The notes: generated by a model not told the origin, from the sequence alone. DNA of 27,487 nt from Chromera velia (GCA_018398765.1 JAHBMJ010001236.1:1-27487); one strand, 5' to 3'; positions 1-8,916 are shown, counted from the first letter of the stretch. Made by a program: numbers and translations.

Positions 1-63
1 CGCCAAGAACTCGCACACATCATAGACCGATTCAAAGTCTTCAGGGCGTTCCATCTTTCATAA
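1..63 (+). CDS. 3' end of an unidentified gene (partial)
   Basis: The first 20 codons form an open frame from the window edge to a TAA at 61-63. The peptide is mixed charged and hydrophobic (RQELAHIIDRF...), unlike the low-complexity peptides of nearby noncoding frames. The 5' part is outside the window, so nothing can be said about function. It could be chance, because 60 bases open in one frame is weak evidence. Confidence 0.25.
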   Translation, partial: RQELAHIIDRFKVFRAFHLS

Positions 64-640
64 TTGAATGTGTGTGTATCAATCAGTTCAAACTCAATAT
101 GCCTTTTGAAGACAAATAGGCTTGAGTTTCCAACGAGACGGGCGTACTAGACGGGCATAGCCGAGTCATTCACAAGGGACAACTTTTAATTTGACTCTTC
201 ATATATTTGAAATTGTAAGGCACTAATATATTATTTGAAGCTGAGTTAGTGAGTGAGTGCCTAGTCCGTCCCTAAACGGAAAATCAAATAAAATTCTAAC
301 TTGTAAAATTAGACAGGGGTGTAACATTTTTTTCAAAAAAAAATATTTGTACAGGGGTGAGAAGCGAGCGATAGGTGCAACCAAGCGCATTCCCGGTGTT
401 CCAGTGAGTTGAGACCCCTAAGTGACTGTCTGCAGAGAATCCCTCTGTTGTTGCATGCGTGCACGTACGTGCCTGCATGGTCCTATTCTGGTCGGACGTC
501 GATCTCCTCGTATGATGACATTTTCTCTTTTTGTTCTGCACCTGCACCCATGCATCCCCAGTCCTGTTTTCTCTCGTCACTGTAGATTATCCCTCTTCCA
601 TCACCTCTCAACTGATTTGTGTTCTCATGTAATCCAGCAG
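64..640. other. No convincing gene; intergenic or intronic
   Basis: The stretch is AT-richer at 180-340 and becomes pyrimidine-rich toward 640, as expected for sequence before a plus-strand splice acceptor. Open frames exist on both strands (for example minus 296-580), but they lack recognisable motifs and splice context. No RNA gene or repeat was recognised. Confidence 0.4.
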
Positions 641-697
641 GGGGAGTGTGTGCATTCTAAAGTGTATCATGCGTTCTGCGTCTCCTGTACAAACCTT
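641..697 (+). CDS. Candidate exon with one CxH-x7-CxxC module
   Basis: Nineteen codons lie between a CAG acceptor and a GTAAGT donor at 698-703. The peptide contains CVHSKVYHAFCVSC, i.e. C-x-H-x7-C-x2-C, which could bind one zinc ion. The spacing nearly matches the two modules of the exon at 2985-3130, so both may belong to one gene or to related genes. The alternative frame is also open, so frame choice rests on the Cys/His pattern. Function unknown. Confidence 0.3.
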
Positions 698-730
698 GTA
701 AGTGCAGGCAGGGCCTTCATACACCTTCAG

Positions 731-770
731 AAAAAAAGACTCCAAAGACATCATCGTGGGATTCTTGCAA
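731..770 (+). CDS. Candidate 40-nt exon
   Basis: It is bounded by a pyrimidine tract plus TTCAG and by a GTAAGT donor (771-776). One frame gives KKDSKDIIVGFLQ, which looks protein-like. The phase does not join cleanly to the Cys/His reading of the preceding candidate exon, so at least one boundary or frame is wrong. Confidence 0.18.
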
Positions 771-943
771 GTAAGTGCAGACCGAATTCAGAATTTCCTT
801 ACCCAAGTCGCCTCCTAGAGTGATGTCAACATGACGGTCGGTCAGTGGATCGGTCGGTCCGCTGGTGGGCGCTGGAGGGTGGTCACATGCACCACGGAGG
901 ACTTGGTGACCGGGGCCACAGGCGACGTATGCTATAACTGCAG

Positions 944-1360
944 GTTCTTCAGCTGGGCGTCGTCCTCGATCCTCCAATTGACTCCGTTCAGAGCATCAAA
1001 GTCCTTGAGGGTCGGCCGAGGCTTTCGAGGAAGCCCTCGTCTCTCCGTGCAAGAGACACAATTAAGAGAGAGCTACTCGAGAAGGAGAAGGAGACAGCGG
1101 GAGAGGGGGAAATACATCCGAAGGAAGGACGCAGCCGCTGCTCGCCAACGAGACCTGGGGCCATGAAGTGGAACCCCGGTCTTGACCTCGGAGCTATGTG
1201 ATCATTTTGCACCTCCAGGGTTGTCCTGCCGGAGGACGCCATGCAGGGACAAGCAGCATCGGGTGGAGAGTCGAGGAGGGGAGTGGACCGGTCGGGATTG
1301 AGCGTGGCACCGGGGCAGTCCACCAAGGGGAGACGGACCGAAGTCTCCTTTTCGGACTGA
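944..1360 (+). CDS. Coding segment of unknown protein, interrupted by in-frame TGA
   Basis: After a CTGCAG acceptor (ends 943) a frame stays open for 85 codons, giving a charged, Lys/Glu/Arg-rich peptide, and meets TGA at 1199-1201. The same frame then continues for 52 more codons of coding-like composition to TGA at 1358-1360. The stop lies in a 21-nt stretch beginning GTGATC and ending CCAG, which is too short for a normal intron. Possibilities are a real C-terminus at 1198, a nonsense mutation in a decaying gene, or an unseen splice. A minus-strand frame (988-1398) is also open, but its Ser/Phe runs look like antisense of acidic/basic codons. No domain recognised. Confidence 0.33.
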
Positions 1361-1495
1361 CAATCCTCATTGCTGTCTGTGCGCTTGTCTGCGTTCACAG
1401 GGTGGTTGAAGGCTCGATAAGGGTCAGTCCACTAAATCTCAATTGTCCCTCCAACGCTCGTCCCTCTACTGAAAAAAGAGACCAGTGCATGTCAG

Positions 1496-1720
1496 GCATT
1501 TTTCGAGACATCGGACAGGAAGTGGCTATTCCGTGAGGCCAGTACCGTCAAGCAGAAGGCGGATGCATGTCTTGGTGGAACGAAAAGCCTGCCTCCGAAG
1601 CCCCCCCCCAGAAAAGACGCAACAGAGGCCAAAAGGAGACGGGTGTCCGAAAGCGTCGAGATGAGAGCAGATAGCAAGCAGCAGGAGGAGTCCAAGGTGA
1701 GCCCAAAATTGCCCTTCTGA
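1496..1720 (+). CDS. Terminal exon or segment of an unidentified basic protein
   Basis: Following TGTCAG (ends 1495), 74 codons run to TGA at 1718-1720. The peptide begins AFFETSDRKWLFREAS and becomes rich in Lys, Arg, Pro and Glu, with a KRRR cluster that could be a nuclear signal. A GTGAGC inside (about 1697) could be a donor, but it lacks the +6 T seen in the synthase introns. No family recognised. Confidence 0.33.
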   Translation, partial: AFFETSDRKWLFREASTVKQKADACLGGTKSLPPKPPPRKDATEAKRRRVSESVEMRADSKQQEESKVSPKLPF

Positions 1721-2024
1721 GTTTGTTTCAATGCGACATATGTCAGAGTATATGTGTCACAGGAGGTGGTTGTTGGAAGTGCGCTGACGACGGCCAGTCA
1801 TGGAAAAGGTTCTTCAGCAGGGGGGGTGGGGGGGTTGACTGTGGGGGACACTGGTAGTGGTGGCACAGGCTTGGCAGGGGGTGAAGGATACCGAGACAGC
1901 ATGCCGGATGCCAGTGGCAGGGCATAGCTGTAGGCGTGCAGGGTCGTCCCTTCGTCTGCATGTGATCGCTGAGTATGCTGGCCAAAGAGGGCTCTTAGGC
2001 GTTGCCACACGGGCCACATGACCA

Positions 2025-2079
2025 TGCAGGATGGGTGAGGAAGACCACATGATTGCTTTCTCGACTGCACTCTCGTTCC
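2025..2079. repeat. 55-bp dispersed repeat, copy 1
   Basis: A 55-bp block starting TGCAGGATGGGTGAGGAAG recurs in the same orientation at 6269-6323 with one mismatch (G/A at the eighth base). The flanks differ completely. This copy lies just upstream of the acceptor of the next coding segment. It may be a short mobile element or an old duplication. Confidence 0.9.
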
Positions 2080-2092
2080 AACAAAGACAGTG

Positions 2093-2251
2093 AGATTCGA
2101 GGATCTGTTTCCATCCCCGGAAAAGGAGACTCTGGAGAAGGTGTTGGCATGTGAACCACAGGGAGCCTCAGGGAAGATGGAAAGAAGAGGAACGACGGTG
2201 ACATTTTGCACAGGTATGCCAAAAGCCGTGTTTGAAACTCAGCTCAGTTGA
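2093..2251 (+). CDS. Coding segment of unknown protein
   Basis: After AAAGACAG (ends 2090) the frame starting at 2093 is open for 52 codons to TGA at 2249-2251. The peptide begins RFEDLFPSPEKETLEKVLAC and is followed by a basic stretch. An AATAAA lies at 2324-2329, about 75 nt after the stop, consistent with a gene end. No domain recognised. Confidence 0.33.
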   Translation, partial: RFEDLFPSPEKETLEKVLACEPQGASGKMERRGTTVTFCTGMPKAVFETQLS

Positions 2252-2323
2252 CAAGAAAAAGCCTCTGCAGGCGGTATTTTGGATGGAAGCGTACGTGGGC
2301 GGTCCCTCCTGGTCCAATCGGAA

Positions 2324-2329
2324 AATAAA
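2324..2329 (+). promoter_or_regulatory. Possible polyadenylation signal AATAAA
   Basis: A canonical hexamer lies about 75 nt downstream of the TGA at 2249-2251 on the same strand. A hexamer alone is weak evidence, and usage in this lineage is unknown. Confidence 0.2.
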
Positions 2330-2442
2330 TGACGCTTTGTCGGTGTTTGGCCGGTTTCAAGTTTTGTGTGTCCCGACGTTCTGGTGGAACGAGCTAGGCG
2401 TATACGTAACCCTTTTTTTGACCTTTTTTGGCTGCACCACAG

Positions 2443-2828
2443 AAAACGCAACAAATTAAAGCACAAGAGCGATTGAAAGAGATAACAGTGGGGCAGAAAA
2501 GCGATTGCTGCTTGTACTGCTACATCGCGAAGCCGCATAAGATCACAGCACAAAGAATGGCTTCTACTGTGTGTCCAAGTCTGAGGACAACACTAAAGTG
2601 GACAACTTCATTAAGCACTTTTCGAGAGAGTCCGCCATTGCCCATCCTTCGAATCTGTAGGAGGCCCAGAAACTACGAGCACACCTTAAGAAAGTCTGCA
2701 GCTGCGTACCAACCAACGGTCCAATCAAGAAGGAAGCATCGATCCAGGTTGTGCGATCATGCAATTGCGGTCAATTCCTACGGGTCTTTCGAAGCTCCAG
2801 AACCAGTGTCAAGTATCCTGACACATAA
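2443..2828 (+). pseudogene. Cys-rich coding remnant with a frameshift and a stop
   Basis: After GCACCACAG (ends 2442) one frame reads KTQQIKAQERLKEITVGQK and then a Cys-rich part (CCLYCYIAKPH). Near 2540 the coding signal moves to another frame, which continues with NGFYCVSKSEDNTKVDNF, meets TAG at 2658-2660, and stays open beyond it to TAA at 2826-2828 with more CxC pairs. The pattern suggests an old Cys-rich, perhaps zinc-binding, protein that lost its frame, or an exon with an unrecognised splice. Family unknown. Confidence 0.33.
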
Positions 2829-2984
2829 GAAAGAGCGGTGGGATATGAAGTTTGAATCAATCTGTACATTAAATTTCACTTCCAAAGCGGTGACCTGCAT
2901 GGCACTCACACATTCTTTTTGAGCACCCAAAGATCTAAGTCCTGATTCAGCTCTTTTGATTCCAGTCTGATTGAGAGAGTGCAG

Positions 2985-3130
2985 CAGAAATCAGAGTGCG
3001 CGCACGGGTTTCCTCGGCAGCTGTGCACTGCCTGTGCCCCCAACCGACGATGCAAGCACGGGAGAGAGGTCCGCAAAGGTTGCTCAGACTGTCCCGTTCA
3101 TTCGTTTTGTGCTTCCCCTGGACGCGCTTC
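2985..3130 (+). CDS. Exon with two tandem CxHG...CxxC zinc-type modules
   Basis: The exon follows GTGCAG (ends 2984) and can end at a GTCTGT donor (3131-3136). Its start encodes two consecutive modules, CAHGFPRQLCTAC and CKHGREVRKGCSDC, i.e. C-x-H-G followed by C-x2-C after 5-6 residues. Short Cys/His repeats of this general type recur in hypothetical proteins of algae and oomycetes and are presumed to bind metal; that comparison is from memory. The leftover phase (2 nt) would join the RING-like segment at 3667 in frame, so the two could form one zinc-rich protein. Confidence 0.42.
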
Positions 3131-3666
3131 GTCTGTGCATGCAGGGCTCGCCCGCTTTTTCTTTTTCCAACAGCCTCTTCCGAGGGGTGTGGCCTGGCAG
3201 TACGAGGAACAACACCAACCACACGCCTACACGCTCTCCTCCTCCCCCACCCCCGTCCCTCTCTGGGGAGTCTGAAGACAGAACGGACTCTCCCCACAAA
3301 TACTTCTGCGACTGCTACAAGTCTTAGACGGTGGGAAGGGAGCAGGCACGAGTGCGAGGCGGTTGCCTTCGGTGCGTTCGCCCTGACGAGCTTTGAGAAC
3401 ACAAGAAGGTCACACGAATGCCGAAAGCACTGATTTCAAAGGTACAAGAGGCCCCACGCGGTGTCGAGCGCTGCCCGTTGTCCGATCGTCATTGGACACC
3501 TTGAAGTGTGAGAGCAATGAGAGACGCCCCCGATTGTCACTTTGTGATCCCTATGTGCATTAAACCTGCATATGGTGCAATAAGACATCATGTGACGACC
3601 TGCTTAGTGGCTCAAAATCGAAGTCTGATTCAACACGATTCAGCCATCTTCACTGCTTGAGTGAAG

Positions 3667-4120
3667 AATTCAGTCAGACCGCTTGATTCGGGAAGTGTCC
3701 CTTCTCGATCGTCTCCCGTTGAACTGCGTACGCCAAATCATGCCACAGCAGGTCTCCTTTGACATGTCTTTGACCTTGAGTGAGAGGGCGATTATGGAGA
3801 ACTTGCAATGCCAAATTTGTATGAACCTGGCTGAGGAACCATGCACAATAAACTGTCAGGCGCGCCACACGTTCTATGTCCATTGCATAAGACAATGGGT
3901 GTGTCAAGGAAAGCGGTGCTGCCATGAGTGCATGGCCTTGCGCTTGGCTTCAAACATTGCGGTTCTGGCCGATCAAGAAGAAGACAACCTCTGCTACATA
4001 TTCGCTGCCCAGCAAACGTACGAGCTGCTCAGAAACGTAGAGCTCATGAAGACGACAGATGCAGACACGCTGAGCCAATACCTTCTTGGGATGCTACAGC
4101 TTGCGCCACTCCGTCATTAG
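3667..4120 (+). CDS. RING-type zinc finger protein segment, one ligand substituted
   Basis: The frame is open from 3663 and ends at TAG 4118-4120. The first ATG is at 3740 (126 codons to the end), but the reading before it also looks coding, so an upstream exon is likely. Around residues 30-65 from that ATG lies CQICMNLAEEPCTINC, then H-T-F-Y-x2-C-I-x2-W, then CHEC. This matches RING-HC order (CxxC, C, H, C, CxxC) except that the fifth ligand, normally Cys, is Tyr. RING domains usually recruit ubiquitin-conjugating enzymes; the missing ligand may reduce metal binding or make this U-box-like. The C-terminal ~60 residues are helical-looking without a known motif. Confidence 0.58.
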
Positions 4121-4363
4121 AAATCTCTCCTGATGCATCAAGAGAGGGGAGGAGAGGAACAGAGAGGAACGAAGAGGCGTTTTGAAGCAATTTGTGGGGG
4201 TCCCGATATTGGTTGGTTAGTTGGTTGGTTGGTAGGGGTGTTCGGATCTGGTTCTTCGAACGGCATTCTGCCATGAGGTTCTGAAAGTTTCACGCTTCTG
4301 CCGACGCGACGCGTGTAAGGAAGCAAGCGAAAGGGTATGCGGGGGGGTTGAGCTAAGTAATGA

Positions 4364-4407
4364 AGGGAACGAAAGATCGACAATCGGGAGGGAACGAAAG
4401 ATCGACA
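4364..4407. repeat. Short tandem duplication
   Basis: The block GGGAACGAAAGATCGACAA occurs twice, about 25 bp apart, with a few bases between the copies. It is local and has no coding meaning that I can see. Confidence 0.8.
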
Positions 4408-5016
4408 AGTCGACTTCTTTGCTTCTCCATCATTCACCTTCCATCAGTGACCGGAGAGAAGGCAAACGACGGTGCCAACGCACTCGACCTACAACAGAGG
4501 GCTGCATGCACTCACGGGGACAGAGGAGGCAGAGGAGGTACATGCAGCGTTTTTGGGAGGGGGTCTGTTTTGTTGGAGGAGAGTTCATGCAGACCGTCTA
4601 CGAGGGCGAACAGGAACCGAAGAAATTCTCAATCCCCTTCCCGGGGAGGGTCTGGGTTTTTTTTTCGCTTGCGCTGTATACATATGTGGGGGTCGGGCAC
4701 GGGGGCAGCCATTCACAGACGTCTCTAGCATTGGTCTGTTTTCATTTGACTTCGGTTGGCTGCTGTGCATTAGATTGGCCCCTGCGAGCAGGGTACGAGT
4801 GAGGCATCACGCAACGCACGACCGCGCACGACAGATAGGAGGTGTTTCCCCTTTTCTTCTCAATTTTTGGCACGTGCTCCTTGCGTGATACAACGGTCTG
4901 TCTGAGCCACAACTCTCTGAGGTCGCCTTTTCTTCCTTGCGTGCGGTGCGTTACACAGACTAGTCTCTTGGTTCTCCCCTTCGGTGCATGAGTGGCCAGA
5001 GTGAGTGGCCGACTCA

Positions 5017-5310
5017 CTGAGTGCCCCGCCTCTCAGGAGGTGGTGTGTGCACCGGGGTCGTTTGTTGGCTGCCGTGGGTCTTGTGGTGCCGCGCTGCGTA
5101 CCTGTGTCTGCTCTTCCAAGCTCAATCGCCTGAGTGCCCTGCCTCCTTTAGGAGGAAGCGTGTACACCTCGATGGTTGGGGGGGGGAGCATGCAGTCTCA
5201 CCCACGCTCGTTTGCCCATGCAGTCTATTTTCGGCGTGCCCCCGCCTCTTTGTGGTGTGCCTCTGCATGCTTGTCCAGTCCGCGCTATCGACTGAGTGCC
5301 CTGCCTCCCG
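5017..5310. repeat. Three degenerate copies of a CTGAGTGCCYYGCCTC block
   Basis: Blocks starting CTGAGTGCC occur at 5017, 5130 and 5292, each followed by GCCTC and then a GGAGG- or GGGGAC-like and AAGCGTG-like tail. Spacings of 113 and 162 bp show this is not a clean tandem array. Each copy can read ECPAS in one frame, but surrounding frames are not conserved. Confidence 0.5.
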
Positions 5311-5797
5311 TGGGGACGAAGCGTGGGCAGCTTCGATTGTCCGACTTGGTAGATCGGCAGTTTTTCGCGTCGAGGTTGTACGAACAACGTTCATACCTAC
5401 ATTGCCATTCACTATGTAAGGAAGATCAACATTCTGTAACACAGACCATCTTTCTTTGACCGCGCCCTGTCCGCATGGGTCCTTGTACATGCAGGCTTGT
5501 AACGCTTTGCAAGCCCGTGAAGAAGGTGTCTGCATGGAGGTCGCGATACATGCTCGAACGGAATTGTGGATTACCCTTCATTGCCTGCCTGCCTGCCTGC
5601 CTGCCTGATTTTCCCATCACACTCTGCGTGATCAGCCTGACGAAAGCAGCCATGCACTTATCCTGCAGCTGCCTGCAGATGCTCGAGGTAGCCGTCTCTT
5701 CTAGAATAGTCTCGTGTCCCCTTTTCTCGTCCTCCTCTTCGCAGATTATCTATCAATGATTAATACATGCACTAATAATTCTCTTTGCATGCAGAGA

Positions 5798-6175
5798 ATG
5801 GTGGAAGAGCCAGCTCGTCCTGGCGGCAAGGATCGGTGGATTGGACCCATCGCCCTATCTAGACGACACGAAAGGCCCAGAGCCTTCGTCCTCCTAGGAG
5901 GGCCTCGATCCATGGGCGAGCTCGGCGGCCATGCATGTCACCAACTGTCTTTTCAGTGGATTCTGATATGCAAAAATGCAGGAGAGAGTTTCTTTTTCTC
6001 TGACGAAAGGATGAGCTCTTTTGAAATTTCACGGTTTTGCGCCATGGCTCAAGAATGGTTCCCCAACCTTTCCGGAAATGAAACGGCTGCAGCTGAGGGA
6101 GTGCTCCTTTGCTTTACCGTCAAAAGAGCCAAAGGGCAAATGATCTTTTCGACGGACCTCAGCGTGAAACTTTAA
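5798..6175 (+). CDS. Hypothetical protein, 125 codons
   Basis: ATG at 5798 directly follows a TTGCATGCAG acceptor-like site and the frame runs to TAA at 6173-6175. The second half reads like real protein (WILICKNAGESFFFSDERMS and on to SVKL). The first half is basic and in competition with another frame that hits a stop near 5898. No family was recognised. If the acceptor is real, the true start lies upstream. Confidence 0.35.
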   Translation: MVEEPARPGGKDRWIGPIALSRRHERPRAFVLLGGPRSMGELGGHACHQLSFQWILICKNAGESFFFSDERMSSFEISRFCAMAQEWFPNLSGNETAAAEGVLLCFTVKRAKGQMIFSTDLSVKL

Positions 6176-6268
6176 AAAAAAAAGACCGTCTCGTCGGGTG
6201 GGGGGGGCGGGGGTGGAAGGAGAAACGTCGTTCGCTTGGAGGGGGGGCATGTTTGACGGGGAGGTAAA

Positions 6269-6323
6269 TGCAGGATAGGTGAGGAAGACCACATGATTGC
6301 TTTCTCGACTGCACTCTCGTTCC
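6269..6323. repeat. 55-bp dispersed repeat, copy 2
   Basis: Differs from 2025-2079 by one base and lies in the same orientation. It sits about 90 bp after the TAA at 6173-6175, in noncoding sequence beside G-rich tracts. Confidence 0.9.
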
Positions 6324-6491
6324 GCTCGTGGAACTTTGTGCGCTGGCTGCGCCTGGAGTGTCAAGGTGCCATGGTGCAGCACAAGAGGGTCCCGTCGCGT
6401 CTCTGCAGATTTATTTTGCGCTTTTGCATTGTCCCTTTTCATCCCTCTTTATGAAGCCCCCCTTCGTTGACGACGACGGACAACTATGCAG

Positions 6492-6868
6492 TATCTGGTG
6501 GAGAGTCGGGGAGTGGAGTGCATGGACCGTGCATTCTTGGCGAAGAGGTTGGCGACTTGGTTGAGCAAGCACACACCGCCGCAGCAGCGAAAATGAAGAA
6601 GGACCTGACCAAGCAGATCACCACAAAGTTCCACCAGAAGCTCAACGAGGCTGTCTCGGCAGCAACTCAAGCAGCCAACGCACAGTTTGCAGCACAGATC
6701 GTGGAGAAGGAGGAAGAGATCCGTCGCTTGAAAGAACTGGCACTCCTCGAAGGAAGGACCTGCTGCTGGTGGGAGGGTCCTTCGATTGCATGGGGGGGGG
6801 CAGACAAGAATTTCCGCGTGTTTGTTGCATGGTTCGCCCGGCTTCATGAAAATGAGAGTGCCTTTTCA
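6492..6868 (+). CDS. Exon encoding a coiled-coil protein segment
   Basis: The exon begins after CTATGCAG (ends 6491) and can end at a GTGTGT donor (6869-6874). Residues ~30-95 are Ala/Lys/Glu/Gln-rich with heptad character: KMKKDLTKQITTKFHQKLNE, later IVEKEEEIRRLKELALLE. This predicts a long helix or coiled coil. Downstream of that helix the peptide turns Trp/Gly-rich and less convincing, so the exon may really end near 6760. It ends in phase 0 and joins the next candidate exon (6990). No catalytic motif; likely a structural or adaptor protein. Confidence 0.48.
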
Positions 6869-6989
6869 GTGTGTGTGCCGCGTGTATCACTTGAATAGGA
6901 GTGCGCCGATGCGTGTGTGGAATTCAGCTATACATGGTGGGTGCGTTCGGATGTGTTCCATTCCCTTGCTCAAGTGACGCGGCCCGCAG

Positions 6990-7067
6990 AAGTGTTTGCT
7001 GATCTGCGTTTGCCGGGGGAACGTGGACATCCCCATTGAAGACGTCAAGTCTTTCATCCCGCGCGCC
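6990..7067 (+). CDS. Candidate 26-codon exon
   Basis: It starts after GCCCGCAG (ends 6989) in phase 0, matching the end of the previous exon, and can end at GTCCGT (7068-7073). The peptide KCLLICVCRGNVDIPIEDVK reads like a protein core. Joining it to the segment at 7129 fails in phase, so the downstream partner is unresolved. Confidence 0.33.
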
Positions 7068-7128
7068 GTCCGTCTCTCTCTCTCTCTCTCGATGGGTTCG
7101 ATGCATGGGGATGCCCCGCCCTTCACAG

Positions 7129-7549
7129 ATTCGTGAGTGAAGTTCACGCAGAGATCAGGGAGGCAGAGATCGCGGGGCAGTATCCATTCGCCTTTTTCCG
7201 TGATGAGCTCCTGAGGAAGACTCGGGACACTGAGCTCTGGTTCCGTGATGAGCTCCTGAGGAAGACTCGGGACACTGACCTCTGGTTCCGTGATGAGCTC
7301 CTGAGGATGACTCGGCACACTCAGACCTGGAAAGAGGCAGTGGATCGGGGAGGAAATCTCTGGGAGATCAGCCTTGAGAAGGGCTCCGATGCAGGATCAC
7401 TCCATGGGTCCGTCCCCTTGACGGGGACGAGATGCTCGCAGAGACCATTCCAGGTCAGCTTGCCTGGGCGGTGCTCGTGGAGGAATGCATGGCGTCGCGC
7501 TGCGTCGGTGTGTGGGGTGATGCCCCAGAGAAGGTTTGATCTCCTTTAG
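7129..7549 (+). CDS. Segment with three 15-residue repeats
   Basis: The segment follows TTCACAG (ends 7128) and ends at TAG 7547-7549. After EVHAEIREAEIAGQ it carries three adjacent 15-residue units of the form FRDELLRKTRDTELW. The DNA repeat is exactly 45 bp and in frame, and the last unit is the most diverged. The tail after about residue 85 is Arg/Ser-rich and less protein-like, so the true exon could stop earlier. Amphipathic DELLRKTRDT units suggest a helical repeat. Family not recognised. Confidence 0.42.
7196..7330 (+). repeat. In-frame 45-bp tandem repeat, 3 copies
   Basis: Three head-to-tail copies start TTCCGTGATGAGCTCCTGAG. Copies 1 and 2 differ by one base over 45; copy 3 has several changes. 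The period is a multiple of three, so the repeat keeps the reading frame. Confidence 0.95.
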
Positions 7550-8265
7550 TCCGCACGGAGGGTGGAGGTTTGGGTCTGGGGGAGGGTGGAAGCAGTTGGG
7601 AAGGGAATTCGCGGCCCCCCTTCCCATCTGCCTGGCGTCCCGGCAACTGTGTGGGAGGGAGGGAAAAGCGTGCTCGCTTTGATGAGAGGAAAACCATTGA
7701 CAAGATTGTCAGTCCCGTATTGCATTTCCGCTGCCCGGCCCGCTCAAACGCCCTAGCTGTTGAAAAGTCTGCTCCAATGCAGTAAAGTAAACCTCCGTTG
7801 CATAATAACCACTCTCTTTGCCGAGCTCTTTGCAAGCAGAAAGATGAGAGGGCCTGCACGGCGGCACAAGCGATGCTGACCGTGCGCGATTGTCGAGGCC
7901 CCGCTTGGGGGGGCGATTATCGTGTAGAACTGCATGATGAAGGAGGTCGTGTGATGCTTCGATAGTGTTGCAGGAGCTCGGGAGGGAGCACACAACAAGG
8001 CAAAGCAACAATACAACTGCATGGCGCTGGTCGCTATAGTGGAGAATCATCGAGCCGTCGCCGGATGTTCTTCGACCGAAAACTTTCAACGTCCGATTGC
8101 ATGGCACATAAATGCAGATTCATGCCCCTGATATGCAGAAAGACGCATGATTTAGCTGTCATGGGTCCTTGACCCTGCAATGACTTTCATGTTTGTTGCG
8201 TCTTGCCTTTGTGTTATGAAACGTTCAATGTCCATGCATCATTGTTATATGTGCCGTGCGTGCAG
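7550..8265. other. No gene recognised
   Basis: Frames on both strands are open for 60-130 codons but encode unconvincing, overlapping peptides with no splice context. The last 100 bases become T-rich and end in GTGCGTGCAG, an acceptor for the next exon. The stretch may be intergenic or the first intron of the gene that follows. Confidence 0.35.
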
Positions 8266-8323
8266 GAGCAGGCTTTTAACGTCTCTCAAGCACCCCGTCA
8301 GAGGTTTTAACTCGGAAGATCTG
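8266..8323 (+). CDS. Exon a of an Arg/Ser-rich protein gene
   Basis: A TGCAG acceptor (ends 8265) and a GTTAGT donor (8324-8329) enclose one leading base plus 19 codons, SRLLTSLKHPVRGFNSEDL. The donor and acceptor match the signals of the well-supported gene on the other strand. It ends at a codon boundary and joins the exon at 8621 in phase. Confidence 0.42.
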
Positions 8324-8620
8324 GTTAGTTTTCTTCTCTTTCTTTCTGTGTCTGCCTCGGTGTGTGTCTGTCCGCCTGTCTCTCTGTCTTTCTCTTGGTC
8401 TCTTTCTTTGCAGTGCGTCTCTCTGTTTCCTTGTGAATGTGTAAGTTTTAGTCTATGAGTAAGAGAAAAGGAAGAAGAAAACGGCAAAGTTTCGAGGTCC
8501 GATATGCTGCATGTCTGTCTGTCAGTCTATCTGTTGGACCTTCATTTGTCTCTCGATTTTTTCCGAGTCGCCTCCATCAGCAATACCACCCCAAACTCGA
8601 TCGTCTAATGTGCCTTGCAG

Positions 8621-8695
8621 GATGCTTGGGGGGAGGTTAAGAGCACTGCAGATGTGCACAAGCTCCTTGCCCTGAGACAACGCGAGGCCTACCGA
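8621..8695 (+). CDS. Exon b of an Arg/Ser-rich protein gene
   Basis: CCTTGCAG (ends 8620) and GTCAGT (8696-8701) enclose 25 codons, DAWGEVKSTADVHKLLALRQ and five more residues. The peptide is hydrophilic and helix-prone. The preceding intron (8324-8620) is strongly pyrimidine-rich. The frame also continues past the donor, so a retained or alternative end is possible. Confidence 0.45.
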
Positions 8696-8916
8696 GTCAG
8701 TCAACTTGCCAGTCTGACACCATGCAGAGAGAGATGGAGACAAGCAGGAAGAGGGAGAGAGAATCAGGGCCCTTCTTTCCTTTCTACCTGGACATTCGCT
8801 AATCCTCTCCTCCCTCCCTCCCTCCCTGTTGTACGTGGTGTATGGATGTGATGAATCAAAGTTTTGACCGGCGTCGACCTACACCCATGCAACTCTCCAC
8901 CACCTTCTGCATGCAG

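Larger units (their letters stand above)
4121..5794. other. Gene-poor stretch with small repeats
   Basis: It holds a GGTT/TTGG simple repeat (about 4210-4235), a short duplicated block at 4364-4407, a loose repeat family around 5017-5310, and a (TGCC)n run near 5580-5606. Several open frames overlap on both strands with Cys/Ser/Pro-rich peptides typical of noncoding DNA. A pyrimidine-rich tract and GCATGCAG lead into the next coding segment, so part may be intron. Confidence 0.4.

Noticed and set aside
1199-1201. UGA recoding or selenocysteine
   Set aside because: A single in-frame TGA in an unidentified frame, with no homologous Cys position and no visible SECIS-like structure.
988-1398. 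136-codon minus-strand open frame
   Set aside because: Ser/Phe-rich stretches mirror Glu/Lys codons on the plus strand, and the plus frame has an acceptor and better composition. Not fully excluded.
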